15,133 nt of DNA from the NCBI GenBank assembly GCA_003518245.1, contig DOZA01000346.1, forward strand, positions 1 to 15,133. The letters are read 5' to 3'. The notes under the pieces were generated by a model. The model was given only the letters and a program-made list of their open reading frames with translations, made no database searches and was not told the origin of the DNA. Of the stretch, positions 10,601 to 15,133 are shown piece after piece; within the stretch, counting starts at the first letter, position 1, and every line of letters starts with the position of its first letter. The position numbers and the translations under genes are program-made. This stretch comes from Bacteroidales bacterium. Lineage in GTDB: Bacteria > Bacteroidota > Bacteroidia > Bacteroidales > VadinHA17.

Positions 10601-11025
10601 GCTGCCAGATCCCTGTCATAATCGGTTGCAGTAACTTCAAGCTGTTCATTTTCTTTGAAACGCCGGGCTGTTTCCTTAACTATAGCAAAAGCTTCAGGTA
10701 GCAGCTCATCAAGGAATTCTTCAATCTTACTATCTATCTTATCTTCTACTTTATCAATCTCATCATAAAAGCTTTCCTTTGCATTAACATCTTCTTCTGC
10801 TGCTGCTTTTATCCTTAATGCCTCTATCTGCTCTACTTCCTCTTTGATTGAGTCTTTAACCCTCTGCTTCAGTTTTATGGTAAGTGAACGCAATTCGTCA
10901 TTACTCAAGGGTATAACTTTCTCGTATTCAACCTTTACCTTTTCCACAAAAGGTGACATTTTCTTCAGATCCTTTTCATACTTGTTACCCAGAAATAAAC
11001 CCAGTATCTTGTTTAATACACTCAT
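7693..11025 (-). CDS. secA: Preprotein translocase ATPase SecA (long Bacteroidota form)
   Basis: SecA is the cytoplasmic ATPase that drives unfolded preproteins through SecYEG. It is 1110 residues, against 901 in E. coli. Walker A is ATGEGKT at 193-199, and the Walker B region is [10 protein letters not shown] at 299-308. Helicase motifs [13 protein letters not shown] and [17 protein letters not shown] are intact. The helical scaffold ([19 protein letters not shown]) is near residue 985. The C-terminal zinc motif [13 protein letters not shown] sits at 1083-1095 and in E. coli contacts SecB and lipid. The extra length comes mainly from about 90 residues before Walker A, highly charged and probably helical (about 60-155), and an enlarged preprotein-binding region at about 320-415; both are usual for the phylum as far as I recall. 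The linker before the zinc motif is polar. It starts at the ATG at 11025 with no Shine-Dalgarno. It is the last of three minus-strand genes. Confidence 0.98.
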   Translation of the reverse strand: MSVLNKILGLFLGNKYEKDLKKMSPFVEKVKVEYEKVIPLSNDELRSLTIKLKQRVKDSIKEEVEQIEALRIKAAAEEDVNAKESFYDEIDKVEDKIDSKIEEFLDELLPEAFAIVKETARRFKENEQLEVTATDYDRDLAAQRDSIEIKKDKAYWKNRWIAGGNEITWDMVHYDVQLIGGVALNKGKIAEMATGEGKTLVATLPVYLNALSGRGVHIVTVNDYLARRDAEWMGPIYEFHGLTVDCIDKHEPNSAGRRKAYMADVTFGTNNEFGFDYLRDNMAINQEDLVQRKHNYAIVDEVDSVLIDDARTPLIISGPTAKSDTQQFDDLKPRVEKLYSAQKKLVTHILADAKRLIKEGNTNEGGLLLLRVYKGLPKNSALIKYLSEEGIKTLLLKTENFYMQNNSKEMPKVTEALYFVIDEKNNSIELAENGIDLISTSVEDSSFFVLPDVGNEIAEIEKSEISDKEKFTAKDKLLQDFSVKSERVHTMNQLLKAYTLFEKDVEYVIIDNKVKIVDEQTGRIMEGRRYSDGLHQAIEAKERVKVEAATQTFATITLQNYFRMYHKLSGMTGTAETEAGEFWNIYKLDVMVIPTNEPVIRNDMDDMVYKTKREKYNAVIDEIIDLNRNKRPVLVGTTSVEISELLSRMLNMKGIKHNVLNAKLHAREADIVAEAGKEGAVTIATNMAGRGTDIKLTPFVKEAGGLAIIGTERHESRRVDRQLRGRSGRQGDPGSSQFNVSLEDNLMRLFGSERIAGVMDRLGLREGEMIQHQMISKSIERAQKKVEENNFGIRKKLLEYDDVMNSQREVIYKRRRHALKGTRLSVDIANMMYDVSESIVNTYLPEADYENFSIDLLRSFSMESPVEEKEFLKINADELIEMLNRNVIDTYRRKVEKISAEAYPVIKDVYEKQSHVYENVVVPISDGTKVYQVITNLKATVESDGKELSHSYEKTVVLATIDELWKENLREMDELKQSVQAATYEQKDPLLIYKFESFELFKTMIERINKNVISTLMKGHIPSPDPDQVREAERRRRTDMSRYRTSKSDYSTYSDTSAGGQPDKPQKTEPVRVEKKVGRNDPCPCGSGKKYKNCHGRVGAGLPQQPQKGA

Positions 11026-11083
11026 AATACATTAATTAATCTTTTAATCTTATTCCTTACTCAATACAGAACAGAGTAAAAAA

Positions 11084-11091
11084 CAAAATTA
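11084..11091 (-). promoter_or_regulatory. Candidate -7 box for secA
   Basis: Read on the minus strand this is TAATTTTG, a full match to the Bacteroidota -7 consensus TAnnTTTG. It lies about 60 bases before the secA ATG, which would give a leader of roughly 50 bases. The matching -33 element is weak: about 20 bases upstream there is only a T-rich TTTT rather than TTTG. Confidence 0.45.
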
Positions 11092-11134
11092 ACTTGTTTT
11101 TCCAGATAATAAAAGGAAACGTTAAAGATACATT

Positions 11135-11183
11135 AGGCTGAGTCTAAGGCTGAGGCTCCACCTCTGCTGGCGCAGTTCGCCAG
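11135..11183. repeat. GC-rich patch with tandem and inverted repeats between ftnA and secA
   Basis: In otherwise AT-rich intergenic DNA, AGGCTGAG occurs twice in tandem with a 12-base period (11135-11142 and 11147-11154), followed by a partial third copy. A GAGG/CCTC pair (11152-11155 with 11161-11164) follows. Then comes a perfect six-base-pair hairpin CTGGCG-CAGTT-CGCCAG at 11167-11183. No T-tract follows the hairpin on either strand, so it is not a standard terminator, though it lies downstream of the ferritin gene and could help end that transcript. It may be one copy of a dispersed intergenic repeat. The rest of the 203-base gap (11026-11228) holds the candidate secA promoter and nothing else I recognise. 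Confidence 0.55.
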
Positions 11184-11228
11184 AACCATGCAATGCTTCG
11201 GTCTGCAGGATTCGTTATTCAATATTTG

Positions 11229-11729
11229 TTATTCGCCGTTTTCTTCCTCCCTCATTGACATAATATCCCTGTCAAAAATATACAGGTTATGATCGCCAAC
11301 AAGGTTAAGCCTATCTATCACTGCATGAACAGAACTTTCTTCTTCAACTTGTTCTGAAACAAACCATTGCAACCAGTTATGTGTAGAAAAGTCATTCTCT
11401 TTAATTGTTTCTGCAACAATTTCATTTATACTGCCAGTAATGAATTTTTCATGATCAAGGACCTGGTCAAACAGGGTTTTCAAGCCATCAAAATCGGCTG
11501 GTGGCTTATCAAAAGAAGGAATAACAGCTTTTCCATCCCTTTCGTTAATATATCTAATTACCTTAAGCATATGCATCTTTTCCTCTTCAGCCTGTGCATA
11601 AAGCCATTCAGCAATCCCGGCATAACTATTTGTCTCAGCCCATGATGCCATAGAAAGATAAAGAACAGCGCTGTTCCCTTCTCTTTCAACCTGTCTGTTC
11701 AGAAGGTCTTCAACTGATTTTTTAAACAT
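11229..11729 (-). CDS. ftnA: Bacterial non-heme ferritin
   Basis: This ferritin of 166 residues stores iron by oxidising Fe(II) at a di-iron centre and depositing ferric mineral inside a 24-subunit cage. The ferroxidase ligands line up with E. coli FtnA by number: Glu17, Glu50, His53, Glu94, Gln127 and Glu130, with the conserved Tyr24. I see no Met haem ligand in the bacterioferritin context (a Met near residue 52), so it is FtnA-like rather than Bfr: residue 52 is Met, but in the EEEKMHM context shared by FtnA-type proteins and without other Bfr features. The protein is cytoplasmic with no signal peptide. It follows dnaX by 107 bases on the same strand and may have its own promoter there. 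No recognisable Fur box is visible. It is probably used for iron storage and protection against oxidative stress. Confidence 0.95.
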   Translation of the reverse strand: MFKKSVEDLLNRQVEREGNSAVLYLSMASWAETNSYAGIAEWLYAQAEEEKMHMLKVIRYINERDGKAVIPSFDKPPADFDGLKTLFDQVLDHEKFITGSINEIVAETIKENDFSTHNWLQWFVSEQVEEESSVHAVIDRLNLVGDHNLYIFDRDIMSMREEENGE

Positions 11730-11765
11730 TTTAATAATCTTTTAGGTTAAATATTAATTTATTTG

Positions 11766-11794
11766 TTAAACAACTATATGCATTGATTGTTTAA
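11766..11794. promoter_or_regulatory. Inverted repeat around a weak -7-like box upstream of ftnA
   Basis: TTAAACAA (11766-11773) and TTGTTTAA (11787-11794) are perfect eight-base inverted repeats separated by 13 bases, in the 107-base gap between dnaX and ftnA. On the minus strand the repeat overlaps TATAGTTG (11771-11778), which matches the Bacteroidota -7 consensus except for one base. The arrangement would suit an operator over the ferritin promoter, but no -33 element is seen, and AT-rich DNA yields such repeats by chance. Confidence 0.3.
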
Positions 11795-11836
11795 AGGTTT
11801 ACCTGTACAGAAAGCTTTCATTACGAATCAACAATA

Positions 11837-13558
11837 TCAGTCATATTCCAGTCCAAATTCATTACGAAGCTTATCCAGAGAAGTGTTTTTATCAGCCATA
11901 TGCCTGTATTTTTCTTCATCTGTATAGGGTGTTGAGTTTTCTGTTTTTTCGCTAACCCTGGTACGGAACTGAATCTTAGAGTTCAGCAGCTGTTTTTTTA
12001 AATGATCGATTACATCCTTTTTATATTTCTGATCAAAATAGTCTTTTTGCGCCTTATTGCTTAGTTCAAGAACAATATTGGTTTCATCCTCTATGCCAGG
12101 TTTCATAGCTTTAATGATACTTGACATTCGGGGATTACCTGATTTAAGTGTATCACCAAAACTCTTCCATGCATCCATCAATTCTTCCTCCCCAAACTCC
12201 TGCTCATCAATCTGTTGATTATCAGAAGAATATTCTTCACTGTTTTCATCAACTTTATCCGGAAGGCTAATATCGTCCTTTTTTTTCAGTCTGTCTTTTA
12301 TTGAAAATGATTTAGCAGTCTCAGGCTCAGATTCCGGTTTTGGTGTTTGCCCTGAGTCGGTATTGACAGTTTTTATTTCTACCCTTCTCTCTTTCTTTTT
12401 CTCCAGTATCTTATCTTCGGGTTTTTCTTTCTTGGTAGTATCAATATTTTCCTGTTTTTGCTTTTCCGTATTTATTGTAGCAAGTCTTATTAATGCAAGC
12501 TCAACATGTAGTTTTTGATTTTTACTTGCCTTATAATAAATATCAGCAAAATTAAGTATTTCAAGTCCTTTATAAAGGAAATTCAGAGGGCATCTCAGTG
12601 TTTGTTCCCTGTATTTTTCTCTTATAGCAGATCCTGCTTCAACAAGTTTTAATGTTGCTTCATCTTTGCATATAAGCAAGTTACGGAAATGGCTGCTCAG
12701 GCCTGCTATAAAATTGTGACCGTCAAAACCTTTCTCAAGAATATCATTAAAAAGTAAAAGCGCGCTTAACACATCTCCTGAGAGAAAAGCATCGGTTGCC
12801 TTGAGGTAATATTCATAATCAAGGACATTTAGGTTCTTGATAACGTCAGCATAGGTTATACTTTTACCCTTGTAGCTTACTATCTGGTCGAGTATGGATA
12901 AGGCGTCCCTCATTGAGCCTTCCGATTTCTGGGCAATAATTTGCAGGGCTTCCTGCTCGGCTTCAATGCTTTCCTTATCAGCTACATACATCAGTCTTTT
13001 TACAATATCATCTATTGTGATCCTGTGAAAATCAAATATCTGGCACCGGGATAGTATGGTTGGAATAATTTTTTGTTTTTCTGTGGTTGCCAGTATAAAA
13101 ACAGCATGAGGTGGAGGTTCTTCCAGTGTTTTGAGAAAAGCATTAAAGGCCGATGTGCTGAGCATATGTACCTCGTCTATTATATACACTGAATATCTTC
13201 CTACCTGTGGTAGTATCTTAACCTGGTCGGTAAGGGTCCTTATATCATCAACCTTATTATTTGAAGCAGCATCAAGTTCATGGATATTATATGACCTTGA
13301 GCTATCAAAAGCCTGGCATGACTCACATTTACCACATGCTTCAGTATTATCTGTAAGATTCTGGCAATTGATTGTTTTTGCCAGTATTCGGGCACAGGTA
13401 GTTTTACCAACTCCCCTTGGGCCACAAAAAAGATAAGCCTGTGCAAGGTGGTTGGTTCTTATTGCATTCTTAAGAGTTGATGTTATCGACTCCTGCCCCA
13501 CCACCATATCAAATTTTACGGGCCTGTATTTCCTTGCTGATACAATAAAGTTCTCCAT
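11837..13558 (-). CDS. dnaX: DNA polymerase III subunit gamma/tau
   Basis: DnaX is the ATPase of the clamp loader that places the sliding clamp on primed DNA; the full-length tau form also tethers polymerase and helicase. It is 573 residues. Walker A is GPRGVGKT at 46-53, and zinc ligands are Cys65, 75, 78 and 81. Walker B is IIDEVH at 126-131, followed by LKTLEEPPPHAVFILATTE, and the SRC arginine-finger motif is at 170-172. The AAA+ and collar part ends near residue 362. A charged low-complexity linker (about 363-455) leads to a C-terminal domain with DAWKSFGDTLKSGNPRM, conserved in Bacteroidota DnaX. Inside the linker, codons 425-427 are a run of eight A followed by G that could cause -1 frameshifting and give a 430-residue gamma form. 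The ATG at 13558 fits the family start (MENFIVSARKYRP). Its promoter is shared with the divergent rpsF region. Confidence 0.97.
   Translation of the reverse strand: MENFIVSARKYRPVKFDMVVGQESITSTLKNAIRTNHLAQAYLFCGPRGVGKTTCARILAKTINCQNLTDNTEACGKCESCQAFDSSRSYNIHELDAASNNKVDDIRTLTDQVKILPQVGRYSVYIIDEVHMLSTSAFNAFLKTLEEPPPHAVFILATTEKQKIIPTILSRCQIFDFHRITIDDIVKRLMYVADKESIEAEQEALQIIAQKSEGSMRDALSILDQIVSYKGKSITYADVIKNLNVLDYEYYLKATDAFLSGDVLSALLLFNDILEKGFDGHNFIAGLSSHFRNLLICKDEATLKLVEAGSAIREKYREQTLRCPLNFLYKGLEILNFADIYYKASKNQKLHVELALIRLATINTEKQKQENIDTTKKEKPEDKILEKKKERRVEIKTVNTDSGQTPKPESEPETAKSFSIKDRLKKKDDISLPDKVDENSEEYSSDNQQIDEQEFGEEELMDAWKSFGDTLKSGNPRMSSIIKAMKPGIEDETNIVLELSNKAQKDYFDQKYKKDVIDHLKKQLLNSKIQFRTRVSEKTENSTPYTDEEKYRHMADKNTSLDKLRNEFGLEYD
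12267..12286 (-). other. Candidate programmed -1 frameshift site in dnaX with adjacent -1 stop
   Basis: On the coding strand codons 425-427 read AAA AAA AAG (bases 12286 to 12278), preceded by CTG. This contains the classic A-AAA-AAG heptamer used in E. coli dnaX. After a -1 slip the next codons are GGA, CGA, TAT and then TAG (12269-12267), so the product would be 427 normal residues plus Gly-Arg-Tyr, 430 in all. E. coli gamma has 431 residues. No Shine-Dalgarno-like stimulator lies upstream. The only hairpin I see downstream is the palindrome GAAGAATATTCTTC at 12225-12238, about 40 bases away and probably too far. Transcriptional slippage on the A run would have the same outcome when one A is added. 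Confidence 0.6.
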
Positions 13559-13592
13559 ATTATAAGCTTATCATTTTCATTTTTATAATTAG

Positions 13593-13600
13593 CAAATATA
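13593..13600 (-). promoter_or_regulatory. Candidate -7 box for dnaX
   Basis: On the minus strand this reads TATATTTG, a full match to TAnnTTTG, 35 bases before the dnaX ATG. That would give a leader of roughly 28 bases. No clear TTG is found at the -33 position, so the call rests on the -7 box and its placement. Confidence 0.45.
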
Positions 13601-13655
13601 AGAAATAATGATATCCTTCCTGAATGAATTATTCTTTAATAGACCTTTGTTATAA

Positions 13656-13686
13656 TTGGTAAATTTGAGAAAAAACTATATTTTTG
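13656..13686 (+). promoter_or_regulatory. Bacteroidota-type promoter for rpsF-rpsR-rplI
   Basis: A TTG at 13656-13658 and TATTTTTG at 13679-13686 are separated by exactly 20 bases, matching the Bacteroidota housekeeping promoter (-33 TTG, -7 TAnnTTTG). Transcription would begin near 13692, about 30 bases before the rpsF ATG at 13723. The -7 box overlaps an in-frame TTG at 13684, which rules that codon out as the translation start. Confidence 0.75.
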
Positions 13687-13722
13687 CAGGCCGATTTATT
13701 TATAATAAAAAAAAGTATAATT

Positions 13723-14076
13723 ATGTTGAATCAATATGAAACCGTTTTCATTGCAACTCCCGTTTTGTCTGAGAACCAGATGAAGGAAGCGGTACAAAAG
13801 TTCAAGAAGGTGATCACCGACAATGAAGGAGAGGTCATCCATGAGGAGAACTGGGGTCTGAAAAAACTGGCCTATCCTATCCAGAAAAAGTCAACCGGGT
13901 TTTATTATCTTATTGAATTCAAGAGTCCGGGTGAATTAATTGAAAAACTGGAAATTCAGTACAGGAGGGATGAAAGAATAATTCGATTCCTGACCTTTAA
14001 AATGGACAAATATGCTGTCCAGTACGCAGAGAAGAAAAGGAAGCAGAAAGAAACAGAAACAATTAAGGAGGGTTAA
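13723..14076 (+). CDS. rpsF: 30S ribosomal protein bS6
   Basis: bS6 binds the central domain of 16S rRNA as a heterodimer with bS18 on the platform of the small subunit. It is 117 residues from the ATG at 13723. The family pattern is clear: [17 protein letters not shown], then the [23 protein letters not shown] strand-turn-strand, then a helix leading to [19 protein letters not shown], and a charged Lys/Glu tail. An in-frame TTG at 13684 would add 13 residues but lies within the promoter -7 box, so it is rejected. No Shine-Dalgarno precedes the ATG; the leader is A-rich. It is first of the three-gene cluster, without the ssb or priB gene that separates rpsF from rpsR in many other bacteria. 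Confidence 0.97.
   Translation: MLNQYETVFIATPVLSENQMKEAVQKFKKVITDNEGEVIHEENWGLKKLAYPIQKKSTGFYYLIEFKSPGELIEKLEIQYRRDERIIRFLTFKMDKYAVQYAEKKRKQKETETIKEG
14067..14072 (+). promoter_or_regulatory. Strong Shine-Dalgarno for rpsR
   Basis: AAGGAGGG ends at 14072, seven bases before the rpsR ATG at 14080. It overlaps the last rpsF codon and stop. This is a near-complete complement of the 16S tail, notable because Bacteroidota genes mostly lack such sites. Confidence 0.85.
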
Positions 14077-14079
14077 ACC

Positions 14080-14349
14080 ATGGCACAGAATGAATCAGAA
14101 ATAAGATATCTTACTCCCCCAACAGTTGAGATCAAAAAGAAGAAATACTGCCGTTTTAAAAAGAACAGGATCAAATATGTTGACTATAAGGATCCTGAGT
14201 TCCTCAAGAAATTTCTGAATGAGCAGGGTAAAATACTTCCCAGGCGTATTACGGGGACATCACTTAAGTACCAGAGAAAAGTAGCAAAGGCTATCAAGAG
14301 GGCTCGCCATCTTGCCTTGCTTCCTTATGTTGCTGACCTTTTAAAATAA
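14080..14349 (+). CDS. rpsR: 30S ribosomal protein bS18
   Basis: bS18 pairs with bS6 on the 30S platform. It is 89 residues. The family core is visible: [19 protein letters not shown], then [43 protein letters not shown] single cysteine is present in the YCRFK segment, so this is not the four-cysteine zinc-binding variant. It starts three bases after the rpsF stop and is preceded by a strong Shine-Dalgarno. In published Flavobacterium ribosome work, bS18 together with bS6 and bS21 forms the pocket that holds the anti-Shine-Dalgarno tail. That makes this gene's own Shine-Dalgarno interesting for possible feedback. Confidence 0.98.
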   Translation: MAQNESEIRYLTPPTVEIKKKKYCRFKKNRIKYVDYKDPEFLKKFLNEQGKILPRRITGTSLKYQRKVAKAIKRARHLALLPYVADLLK

Positions 14350-14354
14350 ATTAA

Positions 14355-14358
14355 GGAG
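14355..14358 (+). promoter_or_regulatory. Shine-Dalgarno for rplI
   Basis: TTAAGGAGAA contains GGAG at 14355-14358, eight bases before the rplI ATG at 14367. It lies entirely in the 17-base gap after rpsR, so it is not constrained by coding sequence. Confidence 0.75.
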
Positions 14359-14366
14359 AAATAGAA

Positions 14367-14813
14367 ATGGAAATTATACTTAAGCAGGATATAAACGGAC
14401 TGGGCGATAAGGGTGAAATAATAAATGTTAAAGATGGTTATGCCCGTAACTATCTTATACCCCAGGGATTTGCCATCTTGGCAACTCCTTCCGCAAAAAA
14501 GGTGCATGAAGAAAATACCAGGCAGAGGGCCCATAAAGAAGAAAAGATAAAGAATGAAGCTGAAGACCTGGCGCGGAAGCTTGGTGATGTAAAGCTTACT
14601 ATTGGTGCTAAAACATCCAGTTCAGGTAAAATATTCGGATCTGTTAATACTATTCAGATTGCCGAGGCGCTAAAAAATGAAGGATATGATATAGACCGGA
14701 AGAATATCTCCATAGAAGGCAATCAGGTAAAAGAAATAGGCAATTATAAAGCACAGATTAAGCTTCACAGGGAAGTAAAAGCTGAGATTGAATTTGAGAT
14801 AATAGCTGAATAA
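14367..14813 (+). CDS. rplI: 50S ribosomal protein bL9
   Basis: bL9 is an elongated protein at the base of the L1 stalk that helps maintain reading frame. It is 148 residues, matching the usual 147-150. The N-terminal rRNA-binding domain reads MEIILKQDINGLGDKGEII then VKDGYARNYLIPQGFAILAT. A long connecting helix with many Lys and Glu spans about 45-72. The C-terminal domain begins with KLTIGAKTSSSGKIFGSVNTIQIAEAL and ends EIEFEIIAE. It is the last gene of the rpsF operon, 17 bases after rpsR. It converges on the RidA-family gene, leaving only 16 bases between the two stop codons. Confidence 0.98.
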   Translation: MEIILKQDINGLGDKGEIINVKDGYARNYLIPQGFAILATPSAKKVHEENTRQRAHKEEKIKNEAEDLARKLGDVKLTIGAKTSSSGKIFGSVNTIQIAEALKNEGYDIDRKNISIEGNQVKEIGNYKAQIKLHREVKAEIEFEIIAE

Positions 14814-14829
14814 TCCTTATCTGTTATTC
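14808..14829. terminator. Weak AT-rich inverted repeat between rplI and ridA
   Basis: GAATAA (14808-14813) and TTATTC (14824-14829) are perfect six-base inverted repeats around a ten-base spacer, and together they fill the gap between the two convergent genes. The rplI stop lies in the left arm and the ridA stop abuts the right arm. A bidirectional terminator would be expected at this spot, but the stem is AT-rich and has no T-tract. Confidence 0.25.
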
Positions 14830-15133
14830 CTATTTAGCTGCAATAGTCACTATTTCAAGCAGTGCTCCAAGGGGTAGCTCCCTGACAGCAAAAGCCGCTC
14901 TTGCAGGCTGATTATCAGGATAAAAGCGAGCGTATACTTCGTTCATGGCTTTAAAATCATCCATGTCTGCCATCAGACATGTTGAGCTTACAACATCTCC
15001 ATACGAATACCCTGCTTCGTTGAGTATTGCACCAATATTCTTAAGAACCTGCTCGGTTTGTTCTTTAATGCCTCCATTGACAATAGTTGAGGTTCGAGAA
15101 TCTACAGGTACCTGGCCTGAGATATAAAGAGTA
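14830..15133 (-). CDS. RidA/YjgF-family protein, 5' end outside window
   Basis: This minus-strand gene enters from the right edge; 101 codons and the stop TAG (14832-14830) are visible, against about 126 for a whole RidA. RidA hydrolyses reactive enamine/imine intermediates made by PLP enzymes, protecting them from damage. Family landmarks in order are TLYISGQVPVD, GGIKEQTEQVLKNIGAIL, DVVSSTCLMADMDDF, MNEVYARFY, PARAAFAV with the substrate-binding arginine, LPLGALLEIVTIAAK with the conserved glutamate. About 25 N-terminal residues are missing. The motifs put it in the RidA superfamily and close to the RidA archetype, but related subfamilies (Rid1-7) without deaminase activity cannot be fully excluded from a partial sequence. 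Confidence 0.92.
   Translation of the reverse strand, partial: TLYISGQVPVDSRTSTIVNGGIKEQTEQVLKNIGAILNEAGYSYGDVVSSTCLMADMDDFKAMNEVYARFYPDNQPARAAFAVRELPLGALLEIVTIAAK

Noticed and set aside
11167..11183. Hairpin as an intrinsic terminator of ftnA
   Set aside because: The stem is good but no T-tract follows on the minus strand, and it lies about 45 bases after the ferritin stop within a repeat-rich patch; a repeat element explains it at least as well.
12380..12415. Second A-rich run in dnaX (GAG AAA AAG AAA GAG) as a frameshift site
   Set aside because: The heptamer would be G-AAA-AAG, which breaks the slippery pattern, and the -1 frame does not reach an immediate stop.
13684..13722. TTG at 13684 as start of rpsF
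   Set aside because: The codon lies inside the promoter -7 box, upstream of the predicted transcription start, and adds residues not found in bS6.
13687..13722. bS6:bS18-binding leader RNA for autoregulation of rpsF
   Set aside because: Known leaders of this type need a hairpin with a bulged CCG-type motif. A CCG occurs at 13691-13693, but the predicted leader is only about 30 AT-rich bases with no stem.

Overview
The window looks like a chromosomal housekeeping region from a member of the Bacteroidota, most likely a Bacteroidales-type anaerobe or microaerophile. The evidence is AT-rich DNA, promoter boxes of the Bacteroidota form (TAnnTTTG with a TTG about 20 bases upstream), a long SecA (1110 residues) with insertions characteristic of the phylum, a Bacteroidota-restricted hypothetical gene between ligA and dapA, and the compact rpsF-rpsR-rplI cluster. 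I see no phage, IS, CRISPR, tRNA or rRNA.

Layout. (1) Bases 1-7696, plus strand: six closely spaced genes with gaps of 5-43 bases, probably co-transcribed. They are the 3' end of amrA (AMMECR1), a large polytopic membrane protein with a central spermidine-synthase-like domain, the radical SAM gene amrS, the DNA ligase gene ligA, a small hypothetical gene (DUF6913-like), and dapA of lysine/cell-wall biosynthesis. (2) Bases 7693-13558, minus strand: dnaX, a ferritin gene and secA. dapA and secA converge so tightly that they share a TTAA in which both stop codons lie. (3) Bases 13559-13722: a divergent promoter region. (4) Bases 13723-14813, plus strand: the ribosomal protein operon rpsF-rpsR-rplI. 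(5) Bases 14830-15133, minus strand: the 3' part of a RidA-family gene that runs off the right edge.

The least understood part is the left end. AMMECR1 and AmrS belong to the AmmeMemoRadiSam set (AmrA, AmrB/Memo, AmrS), which recurs across bacteria and archaea without an assigned reaction. Here a membrane-embedded aminopropyltransferase-like protein sits between them. It appears to lack the catalytic aspartate of true spermidine synthases, and its N-terminal membrane region is rich in histidines. The AmrS copy carries an N-terminal extension that resembles a degenerate Tat signal. Together they suggest a membrane-associated modification system, which is an inference.

The other notable signals are regulatory. 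dnaX has an A8G slippery run at codons 425-427. A -1 shift there reaches a stop three codons later and would give a 430-residue gamma form, close to the E. coli arrangement. rpsR and rplI carry clear Shine-Dalgarno sequences, although Bacteroidota ribosomes mostly do not use them. A GC-rich, repeat-containing patch lies between the ferritin gene and secA.
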